A DNA stretch of 64,000 nucleotides, taken from assembly GCA_023101725.1 (NCBI GenBank), contig JALJCO010003418.1, positions 26,001 through 90,000 on the forward strand, read 5' to 3'. The notes under the pieces are model-generated. The model was not told the origin of the DNA, did no database searches, and saw only the letters and a program-made list of their open reading frames with translations. The translations under genes were made by a program, and so were the position numbers. Positions 1-12,158 of the stretch are shown here, in pieces (position 1 is the stretch's first letter; every line of letters begins with the position of its first letter). This DNA is from Atherinomorus stipes (Eukaryota > Chordata > Actinopteri > Atheriniformes > Atherinidae).

Positions 1-3000
1 GCTCTCCTCGGATCGGCCGATGGCAGCGTCATCGCTTTGGCTTCTGCAGCTCTGCACGTGGAGATTCGCTCTCCTCGGATCGGATCGGCCGACGGCAGCG
101 TCATCGCTTTGGCTTCTGCAGCTCTGCACGTGGAGATTCGCTCTCCTCGGATCGGATCGGCCGATGGCAGCGTCATCGCTTTGGCTTCTGCAGCTCTGCA
201 CGTGGAGATTCGCTCTCCTCGGATCGGATCGGCCGATGGCAGCGTCATCGCTTTGGCTTCTGCAGCTCTGCACGTGGAGATTCGCTCTCCTCGGATCGGA
301 TCGGCCGATGGCAGCGTCATCGCTTTGGCTTCTGCAGCTCTGCACGTGGAGATTCGCTCTCCTCGGATCAGATCGGCCGACGGCAGCGTCATCGCTTTGG
401 CTTCTGCAGCTCTGCGCGTGGAGATTCGCTCTCCTCGGATCGGATCGGCCGACGGCAGCGTCATCGCTTTGGCTTCTGCAGCTCTGCGCGTCGAGATTCG
501 CTCTCCTCGGATCGGATCGGCCGACGGCAGCGTCATCGCTTTGGCTTCTGCAGCTCTGCGCGTGGAGATTCGCTCTCCTCGGATCGGATCGGCCGACGGC
601 AGCGTCATCGCTTTGGCTTCTGCAGCTCTGCGCGTCGAGATTCGCTCTCCTCGGATCGGATCGGATCGGCCGATGGCAGCGTCATCGCTTTGGCTTCTGC
701 AGCTCTGCACGTGGAGATTCGCTCTCCTCGGATCGGATCGGCCGATGGCAGCGTCATCGCTTTGGCTTCTGCAGCTCTGCGCGTGGAGATTCGCTCTCCT
801 CGGATCGGATCGGCCGATGGCAGCGTCATCGCTTTGGCTTCTGCAGCTCTGCGCGTCGAGATTCGCTCTCCTCGGATCGGATCGGCCGACGGCAGCGTCA
901 TCGCTTTGGCTTCTGCAGCTCTGCGCGTGGAGATTCGCTCTCCTCGGATCGGATCGGCCGACGGCAGCGTCATCGCTTTGGCTTCTGCAGCTCTGCACGT
1001 GGAGATTCGCTCTCCTCGGATCGGATCGGCCGATGGCAGCGTCATCGCTTTGGCTTCTGCAGCTCTGCACGTGGAGATTCGCTCTCCTCGGATCGGATCG
1101 GCCGATGGCAGCGTCATCGCTTTGGCTTCTGCAGCTCTGCACGTGGAGATTCGCTCTCCTCGGATCGGCCGACGGCAGCGTCATCGCTTGGCTTCTGCAG
1201 CTCTGCACGTGGAGATTCGCTCTCCTCGGATCGGATCGGCCGATGGCAGCGTCATCGCTTTGGCTTCTGCAGCTCTGCACGTGGAGATTCGCTCTCCTCG
1301 GATCGGCCGATGGCAGCGTCATCGCTTTGGCTTCTGCAGCTCTGCACGTGGAGATTCGCTCTCCTCGGATCGGATCGGCCGACGGCAGCGTCATCGCTTT
1401 GGCTTCTGCAGCTCTGCACGTGGAGATTCGCTCTCCTCGGATCGGATCGGCCGATGGCAGCGTCATCGCTTTGGCTTCTGCAGCTCTGCACGTGGAGATT
1501 CGCTCTCCTCGGATCGGATCGGCCGATGGCAGCGTCATCGCTTTGGCTTCTGCAGCTCTGCACGTGGAGATTCGCTCTCCTCGGATCGGATCGGCCGATG
1601 GCAGCGTCATCGCTTTGGCTTCTGCAGCTCTGCACGTGGAGATTCGCTCTCCTCGGATCGGATCGGCCGATGGCAGCGTCATCGCTTTGGCTTCTGCAGC
1701 TCTGCACGTGGAGATTCGCTCTCCTCGGATCAGATCGGCCGACGGCAGCGTCATCGCTTTGGCTTCTGCAGCTCTGCGCGTGGAGATTCGCTCTCCTCGG
1801 ATCGGATCGGCCGACGGCAGCGTCATCGCTTTGGCTTCTGCAGCTCTGCGCGTCGAGATTCGCTCTCCTCGGATCGGATCGGCCGACGGCAGCGTCATCG
1901 CTTTGGCTTCTGCAGCTCTGCGCGTGGAGATTCGCTCTCCTCGGATCGGATCGGCCGACGGCAGCGTCATCGCTTTGGCTTCTGCAGCTCTGCGCGTCGA
2001 GATTCGCTCTCCTCGGATCGGATCGGATCGGCCGATGGCAGCGTCATCGCTTTGGCTTCTGCAGCTCTGCACGTGGAGATTCGCTCTCCTCGGATCGGAT
2101 CGGCCGATGGCAGCGTCATCGCTTGGCTTCTGCAGCTCTGCGCGTGGAGATTCGCTCTCCTCGGATCGGATCGGCCGATGGCAGCGTCATCGCTTTGGCT
2201 TCTGCAGCTCTGCGCGTCGAGATTCGCTCTCCTCGGATCGGATCGGCCGACGGCAGCGTCATCGCTTTGGCTTCTGCAGCTCTGCGCGTGGAGATTCGCT
2301 CTCCTCGGATCGGATCGGCCGACGGCAGCGTCATCGCTTTGGCTTCTGCAGCTCTGCACGTGGAGATTCGCTCTCCTCGGATCGGATCGGCCGATGGCAG
2401 CGTCATCGCTTTGGCTTCTGCAGCTCTGCACGTGGAGATTCGCTCTCCTCGGATCGGATCGGCCGATGGCAGCGTCATCGCTTCGGCTTCTGCAGCTCTG
2501 CGCGTGGAGATTCGCTCTCCTCGGATCGGATCGGCCGATGGCAGCGTCATCGCTTTGGCTTCTGCAGCTCTGCATGTGGAGATTCGCTCTCCTCGGATCG
2601 GATCGGCCGATGGCAGCGTCATCGCTTTGGCTTCTGCAGCTCTGCACGTGGAGATTCGCTCTCCTCGGATCGGCCGATGGCAGCGTCATCGCTTTGGCTT
2701 CTGCAGCTCTGCACGTGGAGATTCGCTCTCCTCGGATCGGATCGGCCGATGGCAGCGTCATCGCTTTGGCTTCTGCAGCTCTGCGCGTGGAGATTCGCCT
2801 CCTCGGATCGGATCGGCCGATGGCAGCGTCATCGCTTTGGCTTCTGCAGCTCTGCACGTGGAGATTCGCTCTCCTCGGATCGGATCGGCCGATGGCAGCG
2901 TCATCGCTTTGGCTTCTGCAGCTCTGCACGTGGAGATTCGCTCTCCTCGGATCGGATCGGCCGATGGCAGCGTCATCGCTTTGGCTTCTGCAGCTCTGCA

Positions 3001-4439
3001 CGTGGAGATTCGCTCTCCTCGGATCGGATCGGCCGATGGCAGCGTCATCGCTTTGGCTTCTGCAGCTCTGCGCCTGGAGATTCGCTCTCCTCGGATCGGA
3101 TCGGGCCGATGGCAGCGTCATCGCTTTGGCTTCTGCAGCTCTGCACGTGGAGATTCGCTCTCCTCGGATCGGATCGGATCGGCCGATGGCAGCGTCATCG
3201 CTTTGGCTTCTGCAGCTCTGCACGTGGAGATTCGCTCTCCTCGGATCGGATCGGATCGGCCGATGGCAGCGTCATCACTTTGGCTTCTGCAGCTCTGCAC
3301 GTGGAGATTCGCTCTCCTCGGATCGGATCGGATCGGCCGATGGCAGCGTCATCACTTTGGCTTCTGCAGCTCTGCGCGTGGAGATTCGCTCTCCTCGGAT
3401 CGGCCGATGGCAGCGTCATCGCTTTGGCTTCTGCAGCTCTGCACGTGGAGATTCGCTCTCCTCGGATCGGATCGGCCGATGGCAGCGTCATCGCTTTGGC
3501 TTCTGCAGCTCTGCACGTGGAGATTCGCTCTCCTCGGATCGGATCGGATCGGCCGATGGCAGCGTCATCGCTTTGGCTTCTGCAGCTCTGCACGTGGAGA
3601 TTCGCTCTCCTCGGATCGGATCGGATCGGCCGATGGCAGCGTCATCACTTTGGCTTCTGCAGCTCTGCACGTGGAGATTCGCTCTCCTCGGATCGGATCG
3701 GCCGATGGCAGCGTCATCACTTTGGCTTCTGCAGCTCTGCACGTGGAGATTCGCTCTCCTCGGATCGGATCGGCCGATGGCAGCGTCATCGCTTTGGCTT
3801 CTGCAGCTCTGCACGTGGAGATTCGCTCTCCTCCGATCGGATCGGCCGATGGCAGCGTCATGGCTTTGGCTTCTGCAGTTCTGCACGTGGAGATTCGCTC
3901 TCCTCGGATCGGATCGGCCGATGGCAGCGTCATCGCTTTGGCTTCTGCAGCTCTGCACGTGGAGATTCGCTCTCCTCGGATCGGATCGGCCGATGGCAGC
4001 GTCATCGCTTGGCTTCTGCAGCTCTGCACGTGGAGATTCGCTCTCCTCGGATCGGATCGGATCGGCCGACGGCAGCGTCATCGCTTTGGCTTCTGCAGCT
4101 CTGCACGTGGAGATTCGCTCTCCTCGGATCGGATCGGCCGATGGCAGCGTCATCGCTTTGGCTTCTGCAGCTCTGCACGTGGAGATTCGCTCTCCTCGGA
4201 TCGGATCGGCCGACGGCAGCGTCATCGCTTTGGCTTCTGCAGCTCTGCACGTGGAGATTCGCTCTCCTCGGATCGGATCGGCCGATGGCAGCGTCATCGC
4301 TTTGGCTTCTGCAGCTCTGCGCGTGGAGATTCGCTCTCCTCGGATCGGATCGGCCGACGGCAGCGTCATCGCTTTGGCTTCTGCAGCTCTGCACGTGGAG
4401 ATTCGCTCTCCTCGGATCGGATCGGCCGATGGCAGCGTG
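1..4439. repeat. 72-bp CpG-rich minisatellite array, about 61 copies
   Basis: Tandem units of 72 bp run from the first base to about 4439, so the left end of the array is outside the window. Each unit has one or more GATCG pentamers, a GGCAGCGTCATCGC segment, a PstI site (CTGCAG) and, in most copies, CACGTG (first at 55-60); other copies have GCGCGT there. Units vary mainly by gain or loss of a 5-bp ATCGG block (for example near 660 and 3175) and by loss of one T in the CTTTGG run (near 1188, 2122 and 4010). Because 72 is divisible by three and the unit lacks stops in several frames on both strands, frames of up to about 1,500 codons arise; they change frame at each indel and are not credible proteins. 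Confidence 0.97.
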
Positions 4440-5005
4440 ATTGCTTTACACACATCCGTGTTGTAAGATCCGGCGTTAGTGTGATGATTACAATCTCAGT
4501 CGTTTCCGTGTGAATGTCGTCTCCAGGGTTCATTTTGTCATGTTTTCACAAACGCCACTTCTCGCCGAGGCGCCCTGCACCCCCGCAGGCCACACCAGCT
4601 ACAAGCTGCTCTGTAATTATGTGACACTATTGCTGTTATTACCCAACATCATTCCTGTATCATGTCTGGGACTCGTATGTCATTATGAGTCCACCACGTT
4701 GCTGAAGTTGGTCTCTGGAGGACAAACAGAGTTGGCAAACGTTGTGCAGTCAAGCTTCATGTTCATAAATATTAATTATTAGTGGCACTTGCTAAATTGC
4801 TCATTTTTTTCGGTTAACTGCAGCCGGAGGGTGAATTTCTTTTGCATTGTTCTGAGGCTTTTTGAGTCTGAGTCAATATATTCAGACAAAACTTGTTTTT
4901 GTGTTGTTGTTTTTTTAATCGGTGCAGGGGTCAGGGGTTAGACACACCCCCATTTAAAAAGGGTTAAATTTACAATAGAAATAAGAAACTGAAAAAGTAA
5001 TAATA
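4440..5005. other. Non-repetitive intergenic sequence
   Basis: AT-rich single-copy-looking sequence after the 72-bp array. I see no gene, RNA gene or recognisable element. Short open frames here have no recognisable similarity. Confidence 0.5.
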
Positions 5006-5305
5006 AATAAAAATGAACTAAATTATTCATTTTAGTTGATGAATGAACAAAATTTAGTCAAATAAAACATTGATTTTGAATTTTGGTTTGAAGAAATAAT
5101 GATAAAAAACAAACAAACAAACTGTTCAGACACATCAGAGCATCTTTCCCATGAACATGGACCAACATACCTGTGAGCAGGTGCAGACGTCTGATTGGAT
5201 GTTACAGAAACACCTGATTGTCTCAAAGTGTTGCTCAGCAACATTTTAGCTTCAGAGCCCATCATGCTTGTTTACTTGTTTATTTTTTTGTTTGTTTGTT
5301 TGTGA
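5006..5305 (-). mobile_element. Truncated copy of a Tc1-like MITE
   Basis: The segment around 5125-5290 is, in reverse complement, closely similar to 30550-30710, inside the TIR-bounded element at 30476-30859. Shared sequence includes the stretch with the CCAATCAGACGTCTG core and a GTATGTTGGTCCATG motif. The terminal repeats of the 30.5-kb copy are not visible here, so this copy looks truncated or decayed at both ends. The limits are approximate. Confidence 0.6.
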
Positions 5306-5620
5306 TATTTATGTTGAACGGCAGTTCCAAATCAGTGTCGTGAACATTTTTATTTATTATTGCTTTTGTCAACTTTGACTCATTTTAGCTGATTTTTTTC
5401 CTCCGTTACGGGAGTGCGTGGAAACTTTCGGCCGTACAGGAGGTCGGTCGTGTGACGGCGGATAAACTGTTTGATTATTGAAATAATCATCCGCTGGTGG
5501 TTTATGGTTAAGGTAGAGTTAGTTATCTAGTTAAATCTGTTGTTTATTAATTTCACAATTGTAATGATCAGCCTTAACAAGCAGAGGTTATTGATGGGCT
5601 GGTCGTTATAAGATTTTTGT
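5306..5620. other. Non-repetitive intergenic sequence
   Basis: No gene or element recognised. Confidence 0.45.
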
Positions 5621-5626
5621 CCTCTC

Positions 5627-5664
<38 letters not shown>

Positions 5665-5674
5665 GCTCTCTCTC

Positions 5675-5709
<35 letters not shown>

Positions 5710-5723
5710 CTCTCTCTCTCTCT
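5621..5723. repeat. (CT)n microsatellite with CGCT interruptions
   Basis: About 100 bp of almost pure CT dinucleotide, interrupted several times by TCGC or CACT. It is a polypyrimidine tract on the + strand. The serine/leucine-rich and arginine/glutamate-rich frames across it are repeat artefacts. Confidence 0.97.
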
Positions 5724-6591
5724 GGATGATAATCATGATAATCTACTTCCTGAACTAAACCAGCTCTTTGTCTTCTGTCTTTCATTTCAAACTGATTAAT
5801 CCAGGTGTGTCTGTCTATTAAGAAAAGGTAACAAAGTAACACATATAAATGTACTTATTTGTATTTATTGGCAAATAAAATGGACATTTATCCTGATATT
5901 ACTAAAAAAAGAAAGGACTGGTTTGGATATCCGATCCGGATATCGGATCAGCGCATCGCGAAGTTTCACTGCCGTGCTTCTCGGCCGAATCCTGATCTCT
6001 GGTGTCGTACCTGACAGCCGCGTGGTCTCGTACGGGACCACAGAGCGTCGTACAAGAGTCATGCAGAGGCAGCGGTGCGTTCAATGACAACGTTTCACCA
6101 GCCCGCCGCCCGCGAGTCGTAGCAAACCGAGGGCACGCAGGGAAACTGGAGCTGTAACCGTGTTTCCTTCACATACCGTATGTCGTCAGCACCACCGAGA
6201 ATTAGATTGTTTCACACGGATTACGTCAAAATTTCTTCTTAATTAAAGCAGTATCAACACCAAAATTTAATCGGCACTTTCTGGAGTTATTTTCAGCATT
6301 CCCTGAAAATTTCCTCCAAATCTGTTCGAAACTTTTTCAGTTTTTTTGCCAACTAACAGACAGACAAACAGCAAATTAGCTCCTGCGCAGAGGCAATCAT
6401 AACTGATCAATTTATGATCTTTCTACTAAAATAAAGTTCGGAAGAAATAAATATGAATTTCCATAAAATTAAAAAATTCTCGAAACAACTGGAGCTTCAA
6501 AACAATCACTGTCTTGGATGATTAGCTGTGATGATAGTTATAAAGCTATGAAAGAGATATAATCCAGCAAACAGAAGTTTTCTGGGAGAAA
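5724..6591. other. Non-repetitive intergenic sequence
   Basis: No gene recognised. There is an imperfect palindromic cluster of GGATATC/GATCC motifs near 5925-5955. Otherwise the sequence is AT-rich and featureless. Confidence 0.45.
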
Positions 6592-8500
6592 AAGCTCGGA
6601 GGACGTTTAACCTGAAGACTTATGGACAGCTGAAGTCTTCCTTCACTTCTACGTTTCTATGAAGAAGCTCGGAGGACGTTTAACCTGAAGACTTATGGAC
6701 AGCTGGAGGTCTTCCTTCACTTCTACGTTTCTGTGAAGAAGCTCGGAGGACGTTTAACCTGAAGACTTATGGACAGCTGAAGGTCTTCCTTCACTTCTAC
6801 GTTTCTGTGAAGAAGCTCGGAGGACGTTTAACCTGAAGACTTATGGACAGCTGGAGGTCTTCCTTCTACGTTTCTGTGAAGAAGCTCGGAGGACGTTTAA
6901 CCTGAAGACTTATGGACAGCTGGAGGTCTTCCTTCACTTCTACGTTTATATGAAGAAGCTCGGAGGACGTTTAACCTGAAGACTTATGGACAGCTGGAGG
7001 TCTTCCTTCACTTCTACGTTTATATGAAGAAGCTCGGAGGACGTTTAACCTGAAGACTTATGGACAGCTGAAGTCTTCCTTCACTTCTACGTTTCTATGA
7101 AGAAGCTCGGAGGACGTTTAACCTGAAGACTTATGGACAGCTGGAGGTCTTCCTTCTACGTTTCTGTGAAGAAGCTCGGAGGACGTTTAACCTGAAGACT
7201 TATGGACAGCTGGAGGTCTTCCTTCACTTCTACGTTTCTGTGAAGAAGCTCGGAGGACGTTTAACCTGAAGACTTATGGACAGCTGGAGGTCTTCCTTCT
7301 ACGTTTCTGTGAAGAAGCTCGGAGGACGTTTAACCTGAAGACTTATGGACAGCTGGAGGTCTTCCTTCACTTCTACGTTTCTGTGAAGAAGCTCGGAGGA
7401 CGTTTAACCTGAAGACTTATGGACAGCTGGAGGTCTTCCTTCACTTCTACGTTTCTGTGAAGAAGCTCGGAGGACGTTTAACCTGAAGACTTATGGACAG
7501 CTGAAGTCTTCCTTCACTTCTACGTTTCTGTGAAGAAGCTCGGAGGACGTTTAACCTGAAGACTTATGGACAGCTGAAGTCTTCCTTCACTTCTACGTTT
7601 CTGTGAAGAAGCTCGGAGGACGTTTAACCTGAAGACTTATGGACAGCTGGAGGTCCCTTCACTTCTACGTTTCTGTGAAGAAGCTCGGAGGACGTTTAAC
7701 CTGAAGACTTATGGACAGCTGGAGGTCTTCCTTCCTTCTACGTTTCTGTGAAGAAGCTCGGAGGACGTTTAACCTGAAGACTTATGGACAGCTGGAGGTC
7801 TTCCTTCACTTCTACGTTTCTGTGAAGAAGCTCGGAGGACGTTTAACCTGAAGACTTATGGACAGCTGGAGTCTTCCTTCACTTCTACGTTTCTGTGAAG
7901 AAGCTCGGAGGACGTTTAACCTGAAGACTTATGGACAGCTGAAGTCTTCCTTCACTTCTACGTTTCTGTGAAGAAGCTCGGAGGACGTTTAACCTGAAGA
8001 CTTATGGACAGCTGAAGTCTTCCTTCACTTCTACGTTTCTGTGAAGAAGCTCGGAGGACGTTTAACCTGAAGACTTATGGACAGCTGGAGTCTTCCTTCA
8101 CTTCTACGTTTCTATGAAGAAGCTCGGAGGACGTTTAACCTGAAGACTTATGGACAGCTGGAGTCTTCCTTCACTTCTACGTTTCTATGAAGAAGCTCGG
8201 AGGACGTTTAACCTGAAGACTTATGGACAGCTGGAGTCTTCCTTCACTTCTACGTTTCTATGAAGAAGCTCGGAGGACGTTTAACCTGAAGACTTATGGA
8301 CAGCTGGAGGTCTTCCTTCACTTCTACGTTTCTGTGAAGAAGCTCGGAGGACGTTTAACCTGAAGACTTATGGACAGCTGGAGGTCTTCCTTCACTTCTA
8401 CGTTTCTGTGAAGAAGCTCGGAGGACGTTTAACCTGAAGACTTATGGACAGCTGGAGGTCTTCCTCCACTTCTACGTTTCTGTGAAGAAGCTCGGAGGAC
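6592..8500. repeat. 73-bp minisatellite array with a built-in hairpin
   Basis: About 26 units of 72-74 bp, with shorter units of about 64 bp lacking a CTTCACTT block (for example near 6860, 7155 and 7295). Each begins AAGCTCGGAGGACGTTTAAC. In the variant with AAGTCTTC, the arms GAAGACTT (first at 6614-6621) and AAGTCTTC (6633-6640) are perfect reverse complements around an 11-base loop. In the more common GGAGGTCTTC variant, the stem shrinks to about six pairs. The last copy breaks off at 8500 after GGAGGAC. Stops are frequent, so there is no long open frame. Confidence 0.97.
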
Positions 8501-10413
8501 TGGAACAATCCTGAACCCTTCAGTCAACGTGTCATAGCTGAGATGCTTCAGATAATCTGAACATGTTTCCGTGAGATGGACGGCAGATTTTCCTCCTCTG
8601 GTCCTCTTTCTGAGGAGGAAGCTGACACCAGACAAACCGCTATTTTCCCATAAACATTTACTTTCAGCTCAGAGATCAGATGCTGATGTCCGTCTGAGCT
8701 TATCATGAGGGACTGCACGGCCCCCCCCGCTTGTCTCTTTGGGCTACAGTCATCTATCACCTCGATCTTCGGGGGCTTTGCTCGGTATGTGGAAGCTTCC
8801 CCCCCTGTTAGAGCTGCAGATTCAGTCCAGCTGAGCCTGGATACCACAGAGCAAACCAGATAAGCATTTCCTCTGGGACAGAGAACTTTGTCTGTTACTT
8901 CCCGCCTCTCCCCGAGCTTTTGTTTATTTTTGATGGCCCCGCCCCCACATGCTCTCTCTGGGATTGCGGCTTTGCTAATTAGGATCCACCGTTTTGTGTT
9001 AGAGGGACAGGATGTTATCGGGATGCTGGGGGCGTCACGGTGACGTGATGGATGCTCCGTTTTTCAGCCTGATGAAAGGTCATCGGTTTGTTTGTCATGA
9101 ACTTTCTGACATGTAACTTTATTTATTTAATTTTCCATCACATCAAATGTGGAAAACAGCAATTAAATGCATCACGTCACACATGAGCGCACGGTCAAAT
9201 CTTCATGTGGGATCATGCAACGTAATCATTCAAATTAGTTTAGTTTTTTTTTGGTTTGTTTATTTTGCACAACCATGTTGTTAACAAATAAACAATTCAT
9301 TATAATTAAAATGTGCAAGGCAGAGGTAAGAAAGCAGAGACGGGCTTTTATGAAAACCTCACCCACAAAAAGTACAATCAAATACAGATTTGTTACAAAA
9401 AGATAAAGAGAGAAAAAGATGCTCAGTCGTTCAAATGAGAATGAAACATGGTTGGATGGAAATATACACTTAATTTAAAGATGATCATGATTTTCATAAA
9501 ATATTTATGTATTATTACTTTTTAAATTTAAACTTCTTTCACTGACAGCTGATTTTTTTCATTCTAAGCCAAAACTATACACACACGTTTCCTTTGGTCA
9601 TTGTTTGTGCAGACACGTTGTCAGCGACGGCATCATGAGGATGGCTGATGGTCTGCAGCTTCAGAGCTCCCTGTGCATCGGAAAGTGATGTTAAAGGGGC
9701 AGCCGTGCATTTAAAAGTGACGGCAGCGGGATCACCTGAGCTGGGACCTGCTTAGGGAAAGCCTCCTCACTTTCTGAGAATGTCATATAATCCTGCGTCT
9801 CATGTGGGCCTTTCTCAGGCTCCGGCCGTCTCGTTTTACAGCCAGTCACCATGTCTCATTGTTGTTGTTTCCATATGTAGTCAAACACTCGTGTACCAGT
9901 GATGATGTAACCTAGAAAATAGAAAAGTTATTGTTTCAGCCGCTGGCTGAAAGCCAAATATGGCACAAAGTTCCCAATACTCTCTTGTCATTGGCATTTG
10001 AGGTTAGATAAGCAAGTTAAGTTGTTTGGCATCGTCGGCTAGCTTTCTGCACGCAGACTTCCACATCCCCCCCCCTGCACACACTTCCAGTCTCCACATT
10101 ATCTGTCTTTGTGTCAAAACAAGATGAATGCCTCCTAACGCCATGCAGAGTCCTTATCTTTGCTTCCAAGCGTCGCCCTTCTCTCCTTCCTCACCTCTTT
10201 CAAGGGTGTGCAAGACTAGGCTCTTAATTATGGAGGAACCCATTTTCACCACCAAAGAAAAGTGTAACATCTATGACGTGCTGACTGTGAGGTACGATGG
10301 GAATAAATCCTGATAAAAGAGGGGAGGAGAGGAAGGCAGCCAATCAAAGGTCGAGGATGAGGAACATGTGCTGCGCGCACACCTAAACGATGGCGAGGGA
10401 GGTGGACATGTCT
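8501..10413. other. Intergenic sequence, possible LINE-derived piece near 9240-9480
   Basis: No gene is supported. The stretch 9240-9480 (a T-run, then AACAAATAAACAATTC and TGTGCAAGGCAGAGGTAAG) resembles dispersed fish repeats I have seen, but I cannot name the family. The rest looks single-copy. Confidence 0.4.
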
Positions 10414-11122
10414 TTAAAGACCCACTCCGGTCCTTCTGTCAGTTATTTTCAAACCTTCTCAATGCTTTTTAAATTTTGATTATGAAGATTTAAGCAAAAA
10501 TCGCAGAACATGAGGCATTTTCCAGGACTCTGCCTCTGCAGCAGCGCGTTAGCGAACTTTCCCTGCAGCTCACTGGCTCCTCATCAGGCCTGGGACCATA
10601 ATCAGCAAATCAATGAATTGCACGATAAATGAAAATGAAGTCAGTCATTTTTCCAGGCTCGACGTATCTCCACGTACATGCGCGTATTTGTTTACCTCGT
10701 CTCTCGCCTCCAAACACTCTGGATGACGGGAGGATCCACTCTGGGTATCGTCTCAGCACGTGGGTGCATTTGTGGCTCGTAGCATGAAATGAAGGGAGCG
10801 AACCATCATCAGTCATTCAGGATCCGTGTATGTATTAAACCTGGTTTTTCAGCGTGCACTTTCTTTTTGCTGCGAAATACCTCCTTTTTTACGCTCTTAG
10901 CTCCGTCATTGGCTGGAAACAGCACGCAAGTCTCCGCCCACAAACGTCCCGAACACGCCAAAACGAAGGGGAAACGAAACACGGTCAAAGGAGGGGGTCC
11001 AGAGTCCAGGCCCGAAGGTGCACACAAGTCTACGATTATTTTCAGGGAGAAGACTCCAGACTCTACCTCTAAGCATTGTTCTGAATGGGTGGGGGGGCTG
11101 AGCTTTGTGATTGGCTACATGG

Positions 11123-11123
<1 letters not shown>

Positions 11124-11177
<54 letters not shown>
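11124..11177. repeat. (AT)n microsatellite
   Basis: About 54 bp of pure AT dinucleotide directly abutting the left end of the Tc1-like element, whose TA target is the last dinucleotide of the tract. Confidence 0.97.
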
Positions 11178-11180
<3 letters not shown>

Positions 11181-12068
11181 TTCCGGCCAAAAAAAAAGTC
11201 TCCAACAAAAAAAAGGTGAAACCTTTCACATTTGGTTGGAGCCTTTAGCTTTGATGGCGGCAGCATTCGCTGTGTTTCCAGAAGCTTCTGCAATGTCACC
11301 AGATTTATTTGCATCCTGTTGCATCAATTTTTCACCAAGATCTTGATGATGATTGTAGAGTCTGACCACAGCACATCCCAAAGATTCTCAATGGGGTTCA
11401 GGTCTGGACTCTGTGGGGGCCAATCCATGTGTGAAAATGATGTCTGATGATCCCTGAACCATCTTTCACAATCTGAGCCCGATAAATTCTGGCACGGTCA
11501 TCTTGGAATATGGCCGTGCCATCAGGAAAGAAACATCCATTGATGGAAGAACCTGCTCATTCAGTATATTCAGGTATCAGCTGACCTCATTATCTGAGCT
11601 CATACTGTTGCTGAACCTGGACCTGAGCAACTGCAGCAACCCCAGATCATCACACTGCCCCCACAGGCTCATACAGTAGCACTAGGCATGATGCTGCATC
11701 ACTTCATCTGCCTTTCCGGCCACATTTCTTCCTGGAAGACGATGGTCCACCATCCTTCCAGTTTTTCAGAATGCGTTGGACTGTTCTGAACCCAGTTTTA
11801 GTAGTTTCTGCATCTCCTTAGATGTTTTCACCTCTTCATGCCAATGATCTGACCCTTCTCAGACAGACTAACATCTTTTCCACGACCACGGATGTGTCTT
11901 TCCACATGATTGTTTAGGAAATGAGAAGCAACTCATTGCACCAGTTGGGGTTAAATAACTTGTTGCAGCTGAAAGATAATCGCCCATCATGTAATTATCC
12001 AATAGGAGGCTCCGACCTGTTTGCTTAGTTACATCCAGGTGGCCACTTTGTTTTGGCCAGGCAGAGTG
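11178..12068 (-). mobile_element. Internally deleted Tc1/mariner-type element
   Basis: About 891 bp flanked by TA at 11176-11177 and 12069-12070. The left terminus contains GGCCAAAAAAAAAGTC and the right terminus, read in reverse, CACTCTGCCTGGCCAAAAC, so the ends are inverted repeats typical of Tc1 elements. The interior is a decayed, internally deleted transposase read on the minus strand; the GGTTCAGGTCTGGACTC stretch and the string near 11730-11900 recall a fish Tc1 family I know. The shortening is near 11720 (CATCTGCC joined to TTTCCGGCC). A partial copy at 20198-20823 has the same junction. No intact transposase frame remains. Confidence 0.85.
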
Positions 12069-12112
12069 TATAAACAACATGAAAAACATGATTTTCATCA
12101 GAGTGGGTCTTT

Positions 12113-12114
<2 letters not shown>

Positions 12115-12154
<40 letters not shown>
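12115..12154. repeat. (CA)n microsatellite
   Basis: About 40 bp of pure CA dinucleotide immediately right of the TTAA at the end of the piggyBac-like element. Confidence 0.97.

Positions 12155-12158
<4 letters not shown>

Larger units (their letters stand above)
10414..12114. mobile_element. TTAA-flanked non-autonomous transposon, piggyBac-like, carrying a nested Tc1-like element
   Basis: TTAA occurs at 10414-10417 and again at 12111-12114. Immediately inside, the left end reads AGACCCACTC (10418-10427) and the right end is its exact reverse complement, GAGTGGGTCT (12101-12110). A TTAA duplication with short inverted termini is the signature of piggyBac-type transposition. No transposase frame is present, so this is a MITE-like element. 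It is interrupted by an (AT)n tract and a complete Tc1-like element (11178-12068). Only 10 terminal bases match perfectly, so family assignment is an inference. Confidence 0.65.

Noticed and set aside
20..4513. Open frame of 1,497 codons and companion frames in the 72-bp array
   Set aside because: The period is divisible by three and the unit has no stop in several frames on both strands. Frames jump at each 5-bp or 1-bp indel, which selection on a protein would not allow.
10789..11346. 185-codon frame across the (AT)n tract
   Set aside because: It runs through a microsatellite and the inverted end of a Tc1-like element.
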